Shown here: positions 23,624-31,454 of the stretch, in pieces | Numbering within the stretch: the first letter of the stretch is position 1 | Layout of the letters: each line of letters begins with the position of its first letter | NCBI RefSeq assembly: GCF_937926365.1 | Contig: NZ_CALAOH010000082.1 | Location: 1-64,000, forward strand | From: an uncultured Azohydromonas sp. | GTDB taxonomy: Bacteria; Pseudomonadota; Gammaproteobacteria; Burkholderiales; Burkholderiaceae_C | Direction: 5' to 3' | DNA: 64,000 nucleotides | Program-made: the position numbers and the translations under genes | Notes under the pieces: generated by a model | What the model saw: only the letters and a program-made list of their open reading frames with translations | Databases searched by the model: none | Told to the model about the DNA's origin: nothing

Positions 23624-24127
23624 ATGAGCAATCGTTTCAGCCGCACCGGGGAACCGGGCACAGGCTGGCGGCCCTGGGTCGCCGGCGTCTTCATGGCGGT
23701 GCTGGGCGGCGCCGCGGCCGCGCAGGCGGAATTGCCCTACAACGTGGCCGACGTGCCGGCCTTGGGCAGCGAATGGAGAGTGGCCAACCCCTACCGGGGC
23801 AACGCCGAGGTCGCGCGTGCGGGCGGCGTGGCCTTCAACCACAACTGCGCGCGCTGCCATGGCGTCGATGCGGTGGCCAGCGGCATGGGCGGCATGCCCG
23901 CGCCAGATTTGCGCCGACTCGCCCGGGCCTGCCGCCGCATCAAGGACGCCGCGCTGCAGTCCGCGTGCATGGATGACGATGACGACTACTTCCGCGTCAC
24001 GGTGCTCGAAGGCAAGACCGTGGTCGGCGTGCAGCACATGCCGGCCTGGAAGGGGCAGTTGACCCAGGAAACCATCTGGGCGCTCAAGACCTACGTCGAC
24101 GCCCGCGGCGCCGAGGGCAAGCGCTAG
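23624..24127 (+). CDS. Cytochrome c-550-like electron acceptor of the PQQ dehydrogenase
   Basis: This is a 167-residue exported monohaem cytochrome c with a membrane-like signal segment (about 18-35), haem motif C75-A-R-C78-H79 and probable distal Met138 in 'VQHMPAWKG'. Between them is an unusual acidic run D116-D120 ('CMDDDDDYF'). The layout matches the PedF/ExaB cytochromes that take electrons from quinoprotein ethanol dehydrogenases. The ATG at 23624 is preferred over one at 23585 because an AGGAG sits at 23612-23616. It is cotranscribed with the pentapeptide gene 45 bp upstream. Confidence 0.9.
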   Translation: MSNRFSRTGEPGTGWRPWVAGVFMAVLGGAAAAQAELPYNVADVPALGSEWRVANPYRGNAEVARAGGVAFNHNCARCHGVDAVASGMGGMPAPDLRRLARACRRIKDAALQSACMDDDDDYFRVTVLEGKTVVGVQHMPAWKGQLTQETIWALKTYVDARGAEGKR

Positions 24128-24225
24128 CCGGGGCAGCCCGGCCGCGGCGCCGGGCGCCGCGAAGAGAACTCCCGGAGGCTACCTTCCGCATCCCACGACA
24201 GATGCAGGCCGGCAATGCCCCCGGG

Positions 24226-24255
24226 AAAAGGGCCCGCCCGACGCCTGGGCGGGCC
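24226..24255 (-). terminator. Terminator of the TonB receptor gene
   Basis: A perfect 9-bp stem (GGCCCGCCC / GGGCGGGCC) with a 7-base loop is followed, on the minus strand, by CTTTTCC. It lies 66 bp beyond the receptor stop, between the convergent cytochrome and receptor genes. Confidence 0.7.
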
Positions 24256-24321
24256 TGCGCTTGACTGAATGAACTCGGCGCTCCTGCGCGCCCGGCAAGC
24301 CCGTGCCGGGCGCCAGCCGCC

Positions 24322-26655
24322 TCAATACCGGTAGCGTGCCCCGATGAAGAAGCTGCGCGGCGCGCCGGGCGCCACGAACACCGCGTCGCGCTCGTCGCCG
24401 CTGTAGGCGCCGGTGGGGGTGAACACCGTCTCGGCCAGGGCGCCGAAGGTTTCGTAGCGGCGGTCGAAGACGTTGTTGGCCTTGGCGAAGAACTCCCAGC
24501 CCTTGCCCTGCGGCAGCGCGCTGGGACGCCAGCTCGCGCGCAGGTTCACCACCGCGTAGCCCGGCAGGCTCAGGTCCACGAGTTCGTCCTCGTCGTCCTC
24601 GATGCGCCCGTCCTCGTTGCCCGCGGTGCCGCGCCGCGACAGCGCCTGCACGTCGCCGCCGATGCTCCAGCCCGGCGCGAAGCGCCAGTCCGCGCCCAGC
24701 TTCAGCGTGTGCTTGGGCAGCCCCGCGATGCGCGTGCCCGGCACCACCGTGACGTTGCGCTCGCCCTGGCGCAGCACCCCGTTGGCCTCGTAGGTGGCTT
24801 GCAGGAAGCTGTAGCCCAGCGTCCAGGACACGGCACCCAGCCGCCCCTGCAGGTCCAGGTCGATGCCCTGGTGGCGCGTGCGCTCGAAATTCTCGAAGTA
24901 GCCCTCCTGGCCGGTGACGCTGACGCTGCGGAAGAGAATGTCGTCGCGGTTGATGGTGCGGTAGGCCGCGGCGCTGAACTGCAGCGAACGGCTCAGCGGC
25001 CAGCGCACCCCGACCTCGGCCGTGCGCGAGATCACCTGCTTCAGGTACGGGTCGGCCTGCAGGCCCGCGGGCAGCCGGCACGGTTCCTCGGGATCGGCGC
25101 AACCCAGCTCGATGACGGTGGGCACGCGGTTGTTGCGCGCGATGTTGGCGAACAGCGTGGGGCCGCCTTCGAGCTGGTGGGCGATGCCCACCGCGGGGTT
25201 GAGGCTGTTGTAGCGGAACTTCTCGTTCGGCCGTTCGTTGACCTCGTCGGTGTCGTCGTCCCGGCTCGTGAGCTGGTTGCTCACGCGGGCGTGGTTGTAG
25301 CGCAGCGTGCCGGTGAGGTGCGTGCGCGGCGCCACGCGCCAGGTGTCGGTGCCGTAGAGGCCGAAGGCCAGCGAGCGGCCCGATACGCGCGCACCCAGTT
25401 CGGCTTCCTCGTCGCCGGGCAGCACGCCACGGCTGTCGTCGAAGAAGCCTTCCTGCTCGGTCTCGTGGAAGCGCGTGCGGCTGCCGTCCACCGTGGCGCC
25501 GAGCTGCCACTGGTGCGCGCCGGTCTTGCCCGAAAGGCTCAGCGCCGCGCCGGCGCTCTTCTGGCGCGTGTGCGTGGTGTTGAAGGAGGCGTTCTCGTCC
25601 AGCCCATCCGGGTCCTCGGCCTCGTCGCCGTTGACGGTGTCGCGGCGCGACTTGCGCACGTAGGCCAGGGCCGCCAGCTCGGTGGTGGCGTCGATCTGGT
25701 GCCGCATGTTCGCGCTGACCTGCGCCAGCCGGTTGGTGGTGCGGTCGGGGTGCGTGTAGACGCTCTCGCGGCGGTTGGCGTAGAGGTCGGGCTCGCGCGT
25801 CACCTCGCCGTCGTCCTCGTCCAGCGTGTAGGCCGGCACCAGGCCGTTGCCGATGAGGCGGCTGCGGCCGAGCAGCAGCGACACGTCCCACTCGGTGTCG
25901 CCGGCGCGGTGGCCGACCTTGGCCAGCACGGTGCCCAGGCGCCCGTCGGAGTGGTCGCGCCAGCCGTTCTCATCGAACACGCTGCCCGCCACGTAGCTGT
26001 GCCAGCCCGAGTCGTCGCTGGTGCCGTAGCTCAGGTCCAGACGCTTGCGCCCGAAACTGCCCGCCGAAATCTCGGCGCGCACGCCCGGCGCGGTGAGGCC
26101 GCTGTGCGTGGTGAAGGACAGGGCGCCGCCCAGGGTGTTGAGGCCGAAGGCCGGGTTGGCGCCGGGCACCAGCGTCAGGCTGTTGATGGAGAACTCCGGG
26201 ATCAGGTCCCAGTTGATGACGTCGCCGAAGGGCTCGTTGACGCGCACGCCGTCCAGGTACACCGAGATGCCCTGTGCCGCGCCCAGCAGCGGCGAGGCGC
26301 GGAAGCCCCGGTAGGTCAGGTCGCCCTGGAAGGGGCTGCCCTGCACGTCGTTGACCTGCACACCGGGCAGGTTGCGGTTCATGAAGTCGATGAGGTTGTC
26401 GGCCTTGGCCTCGTCCAGCCGCTCGCGCCGCACGCTTTGCGTGCTGTAGGGCAACTGGTTGCGGTCCACACCCTGGCCGGGCAGCGGCGAGGTGCCGATG
26501 ATCTCCACCGTGGCGGCGGGCGGCTGCTCCGCCGGTTGTTGTGCCTGGGCCGCTCCGCCGGCCGCGGCCAGTGCCAGGGCGGGCAGCACGGCCTGCCGCA
26601 GCAGCCGCGGCAGCGGCGATAGTTGAGGCTGGCGTGCCTTGATGCGCTGTTTCAC
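24322..26655 (-). CDS. TonB-dependent outer-membrane receptor, candidate metal or metallophore importer
   Basis: This is a ~777-residue receptor with a signal peptide ending AQAQ, a plug domain ('TQSVRRERLDEAKADNLIDF' through 'NPAFGLNTLGGALSF'), and a 22-strand barrel closing with the C-terminal aromatic 'FFIGARYRY'. Several extracellular-type loops are very acidic: 'DEDDGEV', 'RDDDTDEVNE' and 'GRIEDDEDELVD'. I prefer the GTG start at 26655 because AAGGAG lies 6 bp upstream of it. An ATG at 26685 would add ten residues. It is divergent from the second sensor kinase, with a GGGAR-N3-TTCCC palindrome between them. Methylotrophs use TonB receptors (LutH, LanA) for lanthanide uptake. A similar role here is inference; ferric or copper chelates are alternatives. 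Confidence 0.88.
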   Translation of the reverse strand: MKQRIKARQPQLSPLPRLLRQAVLPALALAAAGGAAQAQQPAEQPPAATVEIIGTSPLPGQGVDRNQLPYSTQSVRRERLDEAKADNLIDFMNRNLPGVQVNDVQGSPFQGDLTYRGFRASPLLGAAQGISVYLDGVRVNEPFGDVINWDLIPEFSINSLTLVPGANPAFGLNTLGGALSFTTHSGLTAPGVRAEISAGSFGRKRLDLSYGTSDDSGWHSYVAGSVFDENGWRDHSDGRLGTVLAKVGHRAGDTEWDVSLLLGRSRLIGNGLVPAYTLDEDDGEVTREPDLYANRRESVYTHPDRTTNRLAQVSANMRHQIDATTELAALAYVRKSRRDTVNGDEAEDPDGLDENASFNTTHTRQKSAGAALSLSGKTGAHQWQLGATVDGSRTRFHETEQEGFFDDSRGVLPGDEEAELGARVSGRSLAFGLYGTDTWRVAPRTHLTGTLRYNHARVSNQLTSRDDDTDEVNERPNEKFRYNSLNPAVGIAHQLEGGPTLFANIARNNRVPTVIELGCADPEEPCRLPAGLQADPYLKQVISRTAEVGVRWPLSRSLQFSAAAYRTINRDDILFRSVSVTGQEGYFENFERTRHQGIDLDLQGRLGAVSWTLGYSFLQATYEANGVLRQGERNVTVVPGTRIAGLPKHTLKLGADWRFAPGWSIGGDVQALSRRGTAGNEDGRIEDDEDELVDLSLPGYAVVNLRASWRPSALPQGKGWEFFAKANNVFDRRYETFGALAETVFTPTGAYSGDERDAVFVAPGAPRSFFIGARYRY

Positions 26656-26721
26656 GCAAGTCTCCTTGGTTGTTGTCGTACTCATGCAGTCACTCTATGC
26701 AAACCCGACCGCGGCAGCGGC

Positions 26722-26734
26722 GGGAGAAATTCCC
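26722..26734. promoter_or_regulatory. GGGAR-N3-TTCCC palindrome in the receptor/kinase divergent promoter
   Basis: GGGAGAAATTCCC lies in the 103-bp gap between the divergent TonB receptor and second sensor kinase genes, extended by one more base pair on each side (CGGGA...TCCCG). It has the same arms and 3-bp spacing as the two palindromes upstream of the PQQ dehydrogenase. Confidence 0.5.
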
Positions 26735-26758
26735 GAAACGCATTCCGGTCCGCCGCCC

Positions 26759-28174
26759 ATGGAGCTGCCGCGCCTGGTGATGCGCCGCGCGCTGGCGGTG
26801 GCGCTGGGCGCGCTGGTGCTGGCACTGCTGCTGGGCCTGCTGCGCATGCGCGAGGACACCCGGCGCGAGATGGAGGGCTCGCTGGCGTTGGCGCAGGCCG
26901 GCGCGGTGCTGGCGACGCTGGCCGACCGTGACGACGCGGCGGTGCTGCAGGCGCTGCGCGAGCTGCGGGGCTTGCGCCACCTGGTGCTGACGCTGCGCGA
27001 CGCCGAGGGCCGGGCGCTGACGGGCACGGGCGACGTGGCCGGGGCGTCCGCGTCGCCGGGCTGGAGCCGCGTCGCCGCGCTGCTGGGCCTGGAGGCGGCC
27101 GAGCGCAGCGTGCGCTGGAGCGTGCCGCGCCCCGACGGCCGGCCCTGGAGCGTGGAGCTCACCGCCTCGCCCGACAGCGAGCTGCAGGAGTCGCTGGGCG
27201 GCCTGGTCGGCACCTTCGGGCTGCTGGGCCTGTGCTGCGTGCTGATGCTGGCGGTGATGCACTGGAACGTGCGCCGCGCGCTGCACCCGCTGCGGGCGCT
27301 GCTGGGCGCCATCGGGCGCATCGAGCGGCAGGACCTGGGCGCGGTGCGCGCGCTGCCGCGCATGCCCGTGCGCGAGCTGGAAGCCATCGCGCAGGCGCTC
27401 AAGCACCTGGTGGCCGAGCAGGAGCGCACCGAGGCCGCGCGCCGTGTGCTGGGCCACCGGCTGCTGAGCCTGCGCGAGGACGAGCGCCAGCGCCTGGCGC
27501 GCGATCTGCACGACGAGTTCGGCCAGCGGCTGACGGCTTTGCGCGTGGATGCGGCGTGGCTGACGCGGCGGCTGCAGGACCAGCCCGCGCTGCAAGGCGT
27601 GGCCGCCGGCATGAGTGAGCAGGTGGCGCGGGTGCAGGAGGACGTGCGCCAGCTGTTGCGGCGGCTGCACCCCTTCGACGCCGCTGAGGGCGGCGCGCCG
27701 CAGACGCTGGGCCGGCTGCGGCCGATGCTGCAGGAACTGGTGCAGGGGTGGTCCGCCGCCGCCCAGGGCCATGGCGCGCGCTTCTCGCTGGAGCTCGACG
27801 CCGCGCACGACGCGCTGGAGCTGCCGCAGGAGCTGATCCTGGGCCTCTACCGCATCAGCCAGGAGGCGCTGACCAACGTGGCGCGCCATGCCGATGCCCG
27901 GCAGGCGTGGCTGGCGGTGCGCGTGGAGCACGCTGCGGACGGCGCGCCGCGGCTGGACTGGTCGGTGCGCGACGACGGCCGCGGGCTGGACAACCTGGAA
28001 GCGGCGCTGCAGCGCGGCAGCGGCCTGGCGGGCATCAAGGACCGGGTCTGGGCGCTGGGCGGCGATTTCGACTGGTCCGCCGCCGCTGCTGGGGGCCCGT
28101 CCGGCGAGCGGCACGGGCTGCTGTTGCGGGCGCGCTTCACGGTGGAAGCGGCGGCTGCGGAGGTGCGGCCATGA
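26759..28174 (+). CDS. Sensor histidine kinase, NarX/MoxY-like (pair 2)
   Basis: This is a 471-residue kinase with the same plan as the one at 18635. An N-terminal membrane helix (MELPRLVMRRALAVALGA) leads to a periplasmic domain of ~120 residues ending 'TASPDSELQESLG', a second helix, a HAMP-like linker and HisKA_3 with the His in 'ERQRLARDLHDEFGQR' (about residue 250). The HATPase domain has 'RDDGRG' and 'GSGLAGIKDRV'. The ATG at 26759 is preferred because an upstream ATG at 26639 would overlap the divergent receptor gene. The first residues mirror the pair-1 kinase (MDLRRTLVTRLALSFAG). It is coupled to the regulator downstream. Having two paralogous kinases in one island suggests two related signals. 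Confidence 0.9.
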   Translation: MELPRLVMRRALAVALGALVLALLLGLLRMREDTRREMEGSLALAQAGAVLATLADRDDAAVLQALRELRGLRHLVLTLRDAEGRALTGTGDVAGASASPGWSRVAALLGLEAAERSVRWSVPRPDGRPWSVELTASPDSELQESLGGLVGTFGLLGLCCVLMLAVMHWNVRRALHPLRALLGAIGRIERQDLGAVRALPRMPVRELEAIAQALKHLVAEQERTEAARRVLGHRLLSLREDERQRLARDLHDEFGQRLTALRVDAAWLTRRLQDQPALQGVAAGMSEQVARVQEDVRQLLRRLHPFDAAEGGAPQTLGRLRPMLQELVQGWSAAAQGHGARFSLELDAAHDALELPQELILGLYRISQEALTNVARHADARQAWLAVRVEHAADGAPRLDWSVRDDGRGLDNLEAALQRGSGLAGIKDRVWALGGDFDWSAAAAGGPSGERHGLLLRARFTVEAAAAEVRP

Positions 28175-28809
28175 GCGCGGGCGCCCTGCGCATCGGCCTG
28201 GTGGACGACCACGCCGTGGTGCGGGCCGGCTACCGCCGGCTGCTGGAGCTTGAAGGCATGGCGGTGGCGGCCGAGTTCGCCGATGCCGACAGCGCTTACG
28301 CCGCGCTGTCGGCGGGCGAGCATTGCCCGGTGGACCTGTTGATCCTGGACCTGTCGCTGCCCGGCCGCAGCGGGCTGGAGCTGCTGCGGCGGCTGTCGGT
28401 GCGGCGTCCGGACCTGAAGGTGCTGGTGTTCACCATGCACGACAGTGCCGCCACGGTGGCGCAGTGCCTGCGCGCGGGGGCGGCGGGCTTCGTGACCAAG
28501 AGCAGCGCGCCGGAGGAGCTGATCGAGGCGGTGCACCGCGCCTGGCGCGGCGAGCTGGCGCTCTCACCCGACGTGGCGCAGGCCGCGCGGCAGGCGGCCG
28601 AGCCGGCGCCGCACCTGCAGCTGTCCACGCGCGAGTTCGACGTGCTGCAGGCGCTGCTGCGCGGCGCCAGCGTGGAGGAGATCTCCCAGCAGTTGCGCCT
28701 GAGCCCCAAGACGGTGGCGAACTACCAGACGCTGGTGCGGCAGAAACTGGGCGTGAGCAACGCGGTGGAATTGCTGCGCTATGCGCGGGAGCATGGGTTG
28801 GTGGGGTGA
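28171..28809 (+). CDS. LuxR/NarL-family response regulator (pair 2)
   Basis: This is a 212-residue regulator. The receiver domain has 'LVDDHAVVRAGYRRL', the Asp in 'LLILDLSLPGRSG' and the Lys in 'FVTKSSAP'. The LuxR helix-turn-helix is 'LSTREFDVLQALLRG...LSPKTVANYQTLVRQKL'. The start overlaps the kinase stop by 4 bp. It is closely related to the regulator at 19909, so the two may recognise similar DNA sites. The 3' end overlaps a convergent gene by 31 bp. Confidence 0.92.
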   Translation: MSAGALRIGLVDDHAVVRAGYRRLLELEGMAVAAEFADADSAYAALSAGEHCPVDLLILDLSLPGRSGLELLRRLSVRRPDLKVLVFTMHDSAATVAQCLRAGAAGFVTKSSAPEELIEAVHRAWRGELALSPDVAQAARQAAEPAPHLQLSTREFDVLQALLRGASVEEISQQLRLSPKTVANYQTLVRQKLGVSNAVELLRYAREHGLVG

Positions 28810-29249
28810 AGCCAAGCGGCGATCAGCGCCTCGTAGCCGTCGGGGTTGCCGGGATACTGCAGCGAGTTTTCATCCAGCCGCACCCAGGGCTGCCGGCTGG
28901 CGGTCCAGATGTGCCCGGCCGGCCGCAGCCAGCGCGTGTCCTCCAGCGTGCCGGGCTTGATGCTCATGAGCGCCTCCTGGCCCAGCACCTGGTGGAACAG
29001 CCGCGTGCCGCAGCCGGGGCAGAAACGGCAGGCCATGCGGCGGCCGGACGGTAGCTCGCGCACCCATTCCTTCAGCTCGCCCGACAGCAGTTCCACGTCG
29101 GCCTTCTTCACCCACAGCGCCATGCCGAAGGCGCTGGAGGACTGGCGCTGGCAGTCGGTGCAGTGGCAGGCGAACAGCGTCAGGGGTTCGCCCGTGAGGC
29201 GGTAGCGGACGGCCCCGCATTGGCAGTGGCCGGTTCGTGCGTCTGGCAT
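28779..29249 (-). CDS. GFA/CENP-V family zinc-binding protein
   Basis: This is a 156-residue protein of the family named after the glutathione-dependent formaldehyde-activating enzyme. Zinc-ligand motifs are visible in order: 'GHCQCGAVRY' at the N-terminus, 'CHCTDCQRQSSSAFG' near residue 45, and 'FCPGCGTRLF' near residue 92. The ATG at 29249 gives normal family length; upstream in-frame codons encode Arg/Pro-rich noise. The family is broad, and most members have no proven role in formaldehyde metabolism, so location beside an alcohol-oxidation island is suggestive only. Confidence 0.85.
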   Translation of the reverse strand: MPDARTGHCQCGAVRYRLTGEPLTLFACHCTDCQRQSSSAFGMALWVKKADVELLSGELKEWVRELPSGRRMACRFCPGCGTRLFHQVLGQEALMSIKPGTLEDTRWLRPAGHIWTASRQPWVRLDENSLQYPGNPDGYEALIAAWLHPTNPCSRA

Positions 29250-29390
29250 GGTCGATGGCGGCGGTGTTCGCCGCCGCCCGTTGCTGGTCGGCCCGCAGCA
29301 TCCAGCAAAGGCGGCCGCTTTCACCGCCGCCGGTGCGCGCGGCCTGGAGCGATGGCGCGGCCGGCGTGCGGATTTCACGCCGGACCGGCC

Positions 29391-30395
29391 TCACACCGCT
29401 CCCAGCGTCAGCACGTCCGCGAAGCGATCGGCCAGCGCGGCGAGGCTGGCGCGGTGCAGGGTGTCGCCGTCCACGCCTTCCGGGCCGCCCTGCCCGTGCG
29501 TGCCGGGCAGCGGGCGCGACGCGCAGGCATCCCCCACCACCACCGCCTGGAACCCCCGGTGCACCGCGTCGCGCGTGGTCGTGTCCACGCACATGTGCGT
29601 GGCGAAGCCGGCCAGCACCAGCGTTTTCACTTGCAGCTCGCGCAGCGACTCCTCCAGCCCCGTGCCGTGGAAGCAGGAGGGCATGCCCTTGCGCAGCAGC
29701 CGGTGCCCGGGTGCAGGCTCCAGCCCGGGAACGGGCTGCACGCCCTCGGAACCGGGCGCGAACAGCGGGGCATCGGGCCGGGCCGCGACGTGGTGGACGT
29801 GGATCACCGGCAGTCCGGCCGTGTCGGCCCAGGCCATCAGCGCTCGGGCGCGCTCCACGGCCGCTTCCACGCCCGTGAGCGGCAGGCGGCCGTCCAGGTA
29901 CTCGCGCTGGTAGTCGATCAGCAGCAGCGCCGCGTCGCGGGTCGGCAGCGCCGTGGCCGGCGGCAGGCCGGCCCAGTCGCGCAGGGTCCGGGGCGCCATC
30001 GTGGTGGCCGCCGCGCGACGAGCCGCCTGCGTGGCGCCGTCGTAGCCCCAGTCGCCGGCCGGCAGCTCCTGCACCATGACGTAGGTGGGCGAGGTCAGCG
30101 GCCCCAGCACCGTGGCCAAGGCGTCGTGCGCGGCACGGATGAAAGCCGCCTTCTGCGCCGCGCTGTTGGTGCCGGCGGTGATGAAGGCTTCCACATGCGC
30201 CAGGGGCGCGGCGCCGGCTGGGGCCACGCCGCCGACGGACCAGCTTCCGGCCGGCTGCTGCTCCACGGTCACGACCGTGAGCCCGGCCTGCTTGCCCAGC
30301 AGGTCCGCCATCAGCGCCGTCATGCGCCGCTGCAAGTCGGCCACCTGGGCGGGTGTGGGATCGGTGCCCGCGAGGGCGATGCGGACCAAAGGCAT
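29391..30395 (-). CDS. Tautomerase/isochorismatase-like hydrolase fusion
   Basis: This is a 334-residue protein with two parts. Residues ~1-135 look like a tautomerase (4-oxalocrotonate tautomerase/MIF superfamily): after Met comes Pro2 in 'MPLVRIALAG', then repeated beta-alpha segments ('GPLTSPTYVMVQELPAGDWGYDG'). Residues ~150-334 form an isochorismatase-like cysteine hydrolase with Asp in 'ALLLIDYQREYLDG', Lys in 'LLRKGMPSCF' and Cys in 'GFATHMCVDTTTRDA', which is the expected catalytic triad. The substrate is unknown. The gene is divergent from a LysR regulator 111 bp away, which probably controls it. Confidence 0.85.
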   Translation of the reverse strand: MPLVRIALAGTDPTPAQVADLQRRMTALMADLLGKQAGLTVVTVEQQPAGSWSVGGVAPAGAAPLAHVEAFITAGTNSAAQKAAFIRAAHDALATVLGPLTSPTYVMVQELPAGDWGYDGATQAARRAAATTMAPRTLRDWAGLPPATALPTRDAALLLIDYQREYLDGRLPLTGVEAAVERARALMAWADTAGLPVIHVHHVAARPDAPLFAPGSEGVQPVPGLEPAPGHRLLRKGMPSCFHGTGLEESLRELQVKTLVLAGFATHMCVDTTTRDAVHRGFQAVVVGDACASRPLPGTHGQGGPEGVDGDTLHRASLAALADRFADVLTLGAV

Positions 30396-30506
30396 GTGCG
30401 TGCTCCTGTGCGTTGAAGAGAAGAACGAGGAGCCGCCATGGTTTCAGGAACTCCTGGGCGCTACTATCCGCTGCCAAGCCAACACACCGTTGCCTGAAAG
30501 AGAACG

Positions 30507-31454
30507 ATGAGCCTGGACAAGAGCCTGCTGGAGCAGATGGAGGACATGGCGGTGTTCGCGCTGGTGGTGGAGCAAGGCAGTTTTTCGGGCGCGGGGCGGC
30601 GGCTGGACCTGGTGAAGTCGGCCGTGAGCCGGCGGGTGGACCGGCTGGAGCGCAGCCTGGGCGTGAAGCTGTTGCAGCGCAGCACGCGCGCGCTGTCCAT
30701 GACCGAGGCCGGGCAGGCGCTGCATGCGCGGGCGCTGCAGTCGCTGGCCTTGCTGGAGGAGGCGCGCAGCGAGCTGTCGCAGCTGAGCCAGGCGCCGCGC
30801 GGGCTGCTGCGGGTGACGGCCTCGGTGGCGTTCGGGCGGCTGTGCGTGGCGCCGGTGCTGCCGGATTTCCTGGCCGCGTACCCGGAGGTGCGTGTGCAAC
30901 TGGCGCTGCTGGACCGCATGGTGGACCTGGCTGAGGAGGGCTACGACCTGGCGCTGCGCCTGACGCGTTCGCCGCCCGATCACGTGGTGGCCCGGCCGCT
31001 GATGCCCATCCGCTACGTGGTCTGCGCGGCGCCGGGCTACCTGGACGGGCGCGTGCTGGAGCACCCGCGCGAGCTGGCGGGGCTGAACTGCCTGTCCTAC
31101 GGCTACCAGTCGCTGGCGGACGAGTGGGTTTTCCAGCGCGGGGCCGAGCGCGAGGCGGTGAAGGTGCGGGGCAACGTCATCGTCAACAGCAGCGAGGTGG
31201 TGCGCGACCTGATGCTGGCCGGCGTGGGCGCGGGGCTGGTGGCGCGCTACGCGGTGGAGGCCGAGTTGCGCGCGGGCCGCCTGGTGGAGCTGTTGCCCGG
31301 CTGGAGCCCGGCCGGCACCTTCGGCCCCACCGCCTACGCCCTGTGGCTGCCGCAGCCGCACCTGCCGCCGAAGATCCGGGTGTTCGTGGAGTTTCTGAAG
31401 AGCCGGCTGGCGGCATCGGCCTCCACCCCTTCCCCGACCGAGGAGAACCCTTGA
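30507..31454 (+). CDS. LysR-family transcriptional regulator
   Basis: This is a 315-residue LysR protein. The winged helix-turn-helix covers residues ~10-70 ('GSFSGAGRRLDLVKSAVSRR', 'TRALSMTEAG'), and a periplasmic-binding-like effector domain follows. It is most similar in style to the AaeR/DsdC-like 'CrgA' group. It is transcribed divergently from the tautomerase-hydrolase fusion and overlaps the downstream dehydratase start by one base, so it may govern both. Confidence 0.9.
   Translation: MSLDKSLLEQMEDMAVFALVVEQGSFSGAGRRLDLVKSAVSRRVDRLERSLGVKLLQRSTRALSMTEAGQALHARALQSLALLEEARSELSQLSQAPRGLLRVTASVAFGRLCVAPVLPDFLAAYPEVRVQLALLDRMVDLAEEGYDLALRLTRSPPDHVVARPLMPIRYVVCAAPGYLDGRVLEHPRELAGLNCLSYGYQSLADEWVFQRGAEREAVKVRGNVIVNSSEVVRDLMLAGVGAGLVARYAVEAELRAGRLVELLPGWSPAGTFGPTAYALWLPQPHLPPKIRVFVEFLKSRLAASASTPSPTEENP

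Noticed and set aside
28779..29249. Calling the GFA-family protein a formaldehyde-detoxifying enzyme
   Set aside because: The name is historical and most family members are not formaldehyde enzymes. Position near alcohol genes is not enough.
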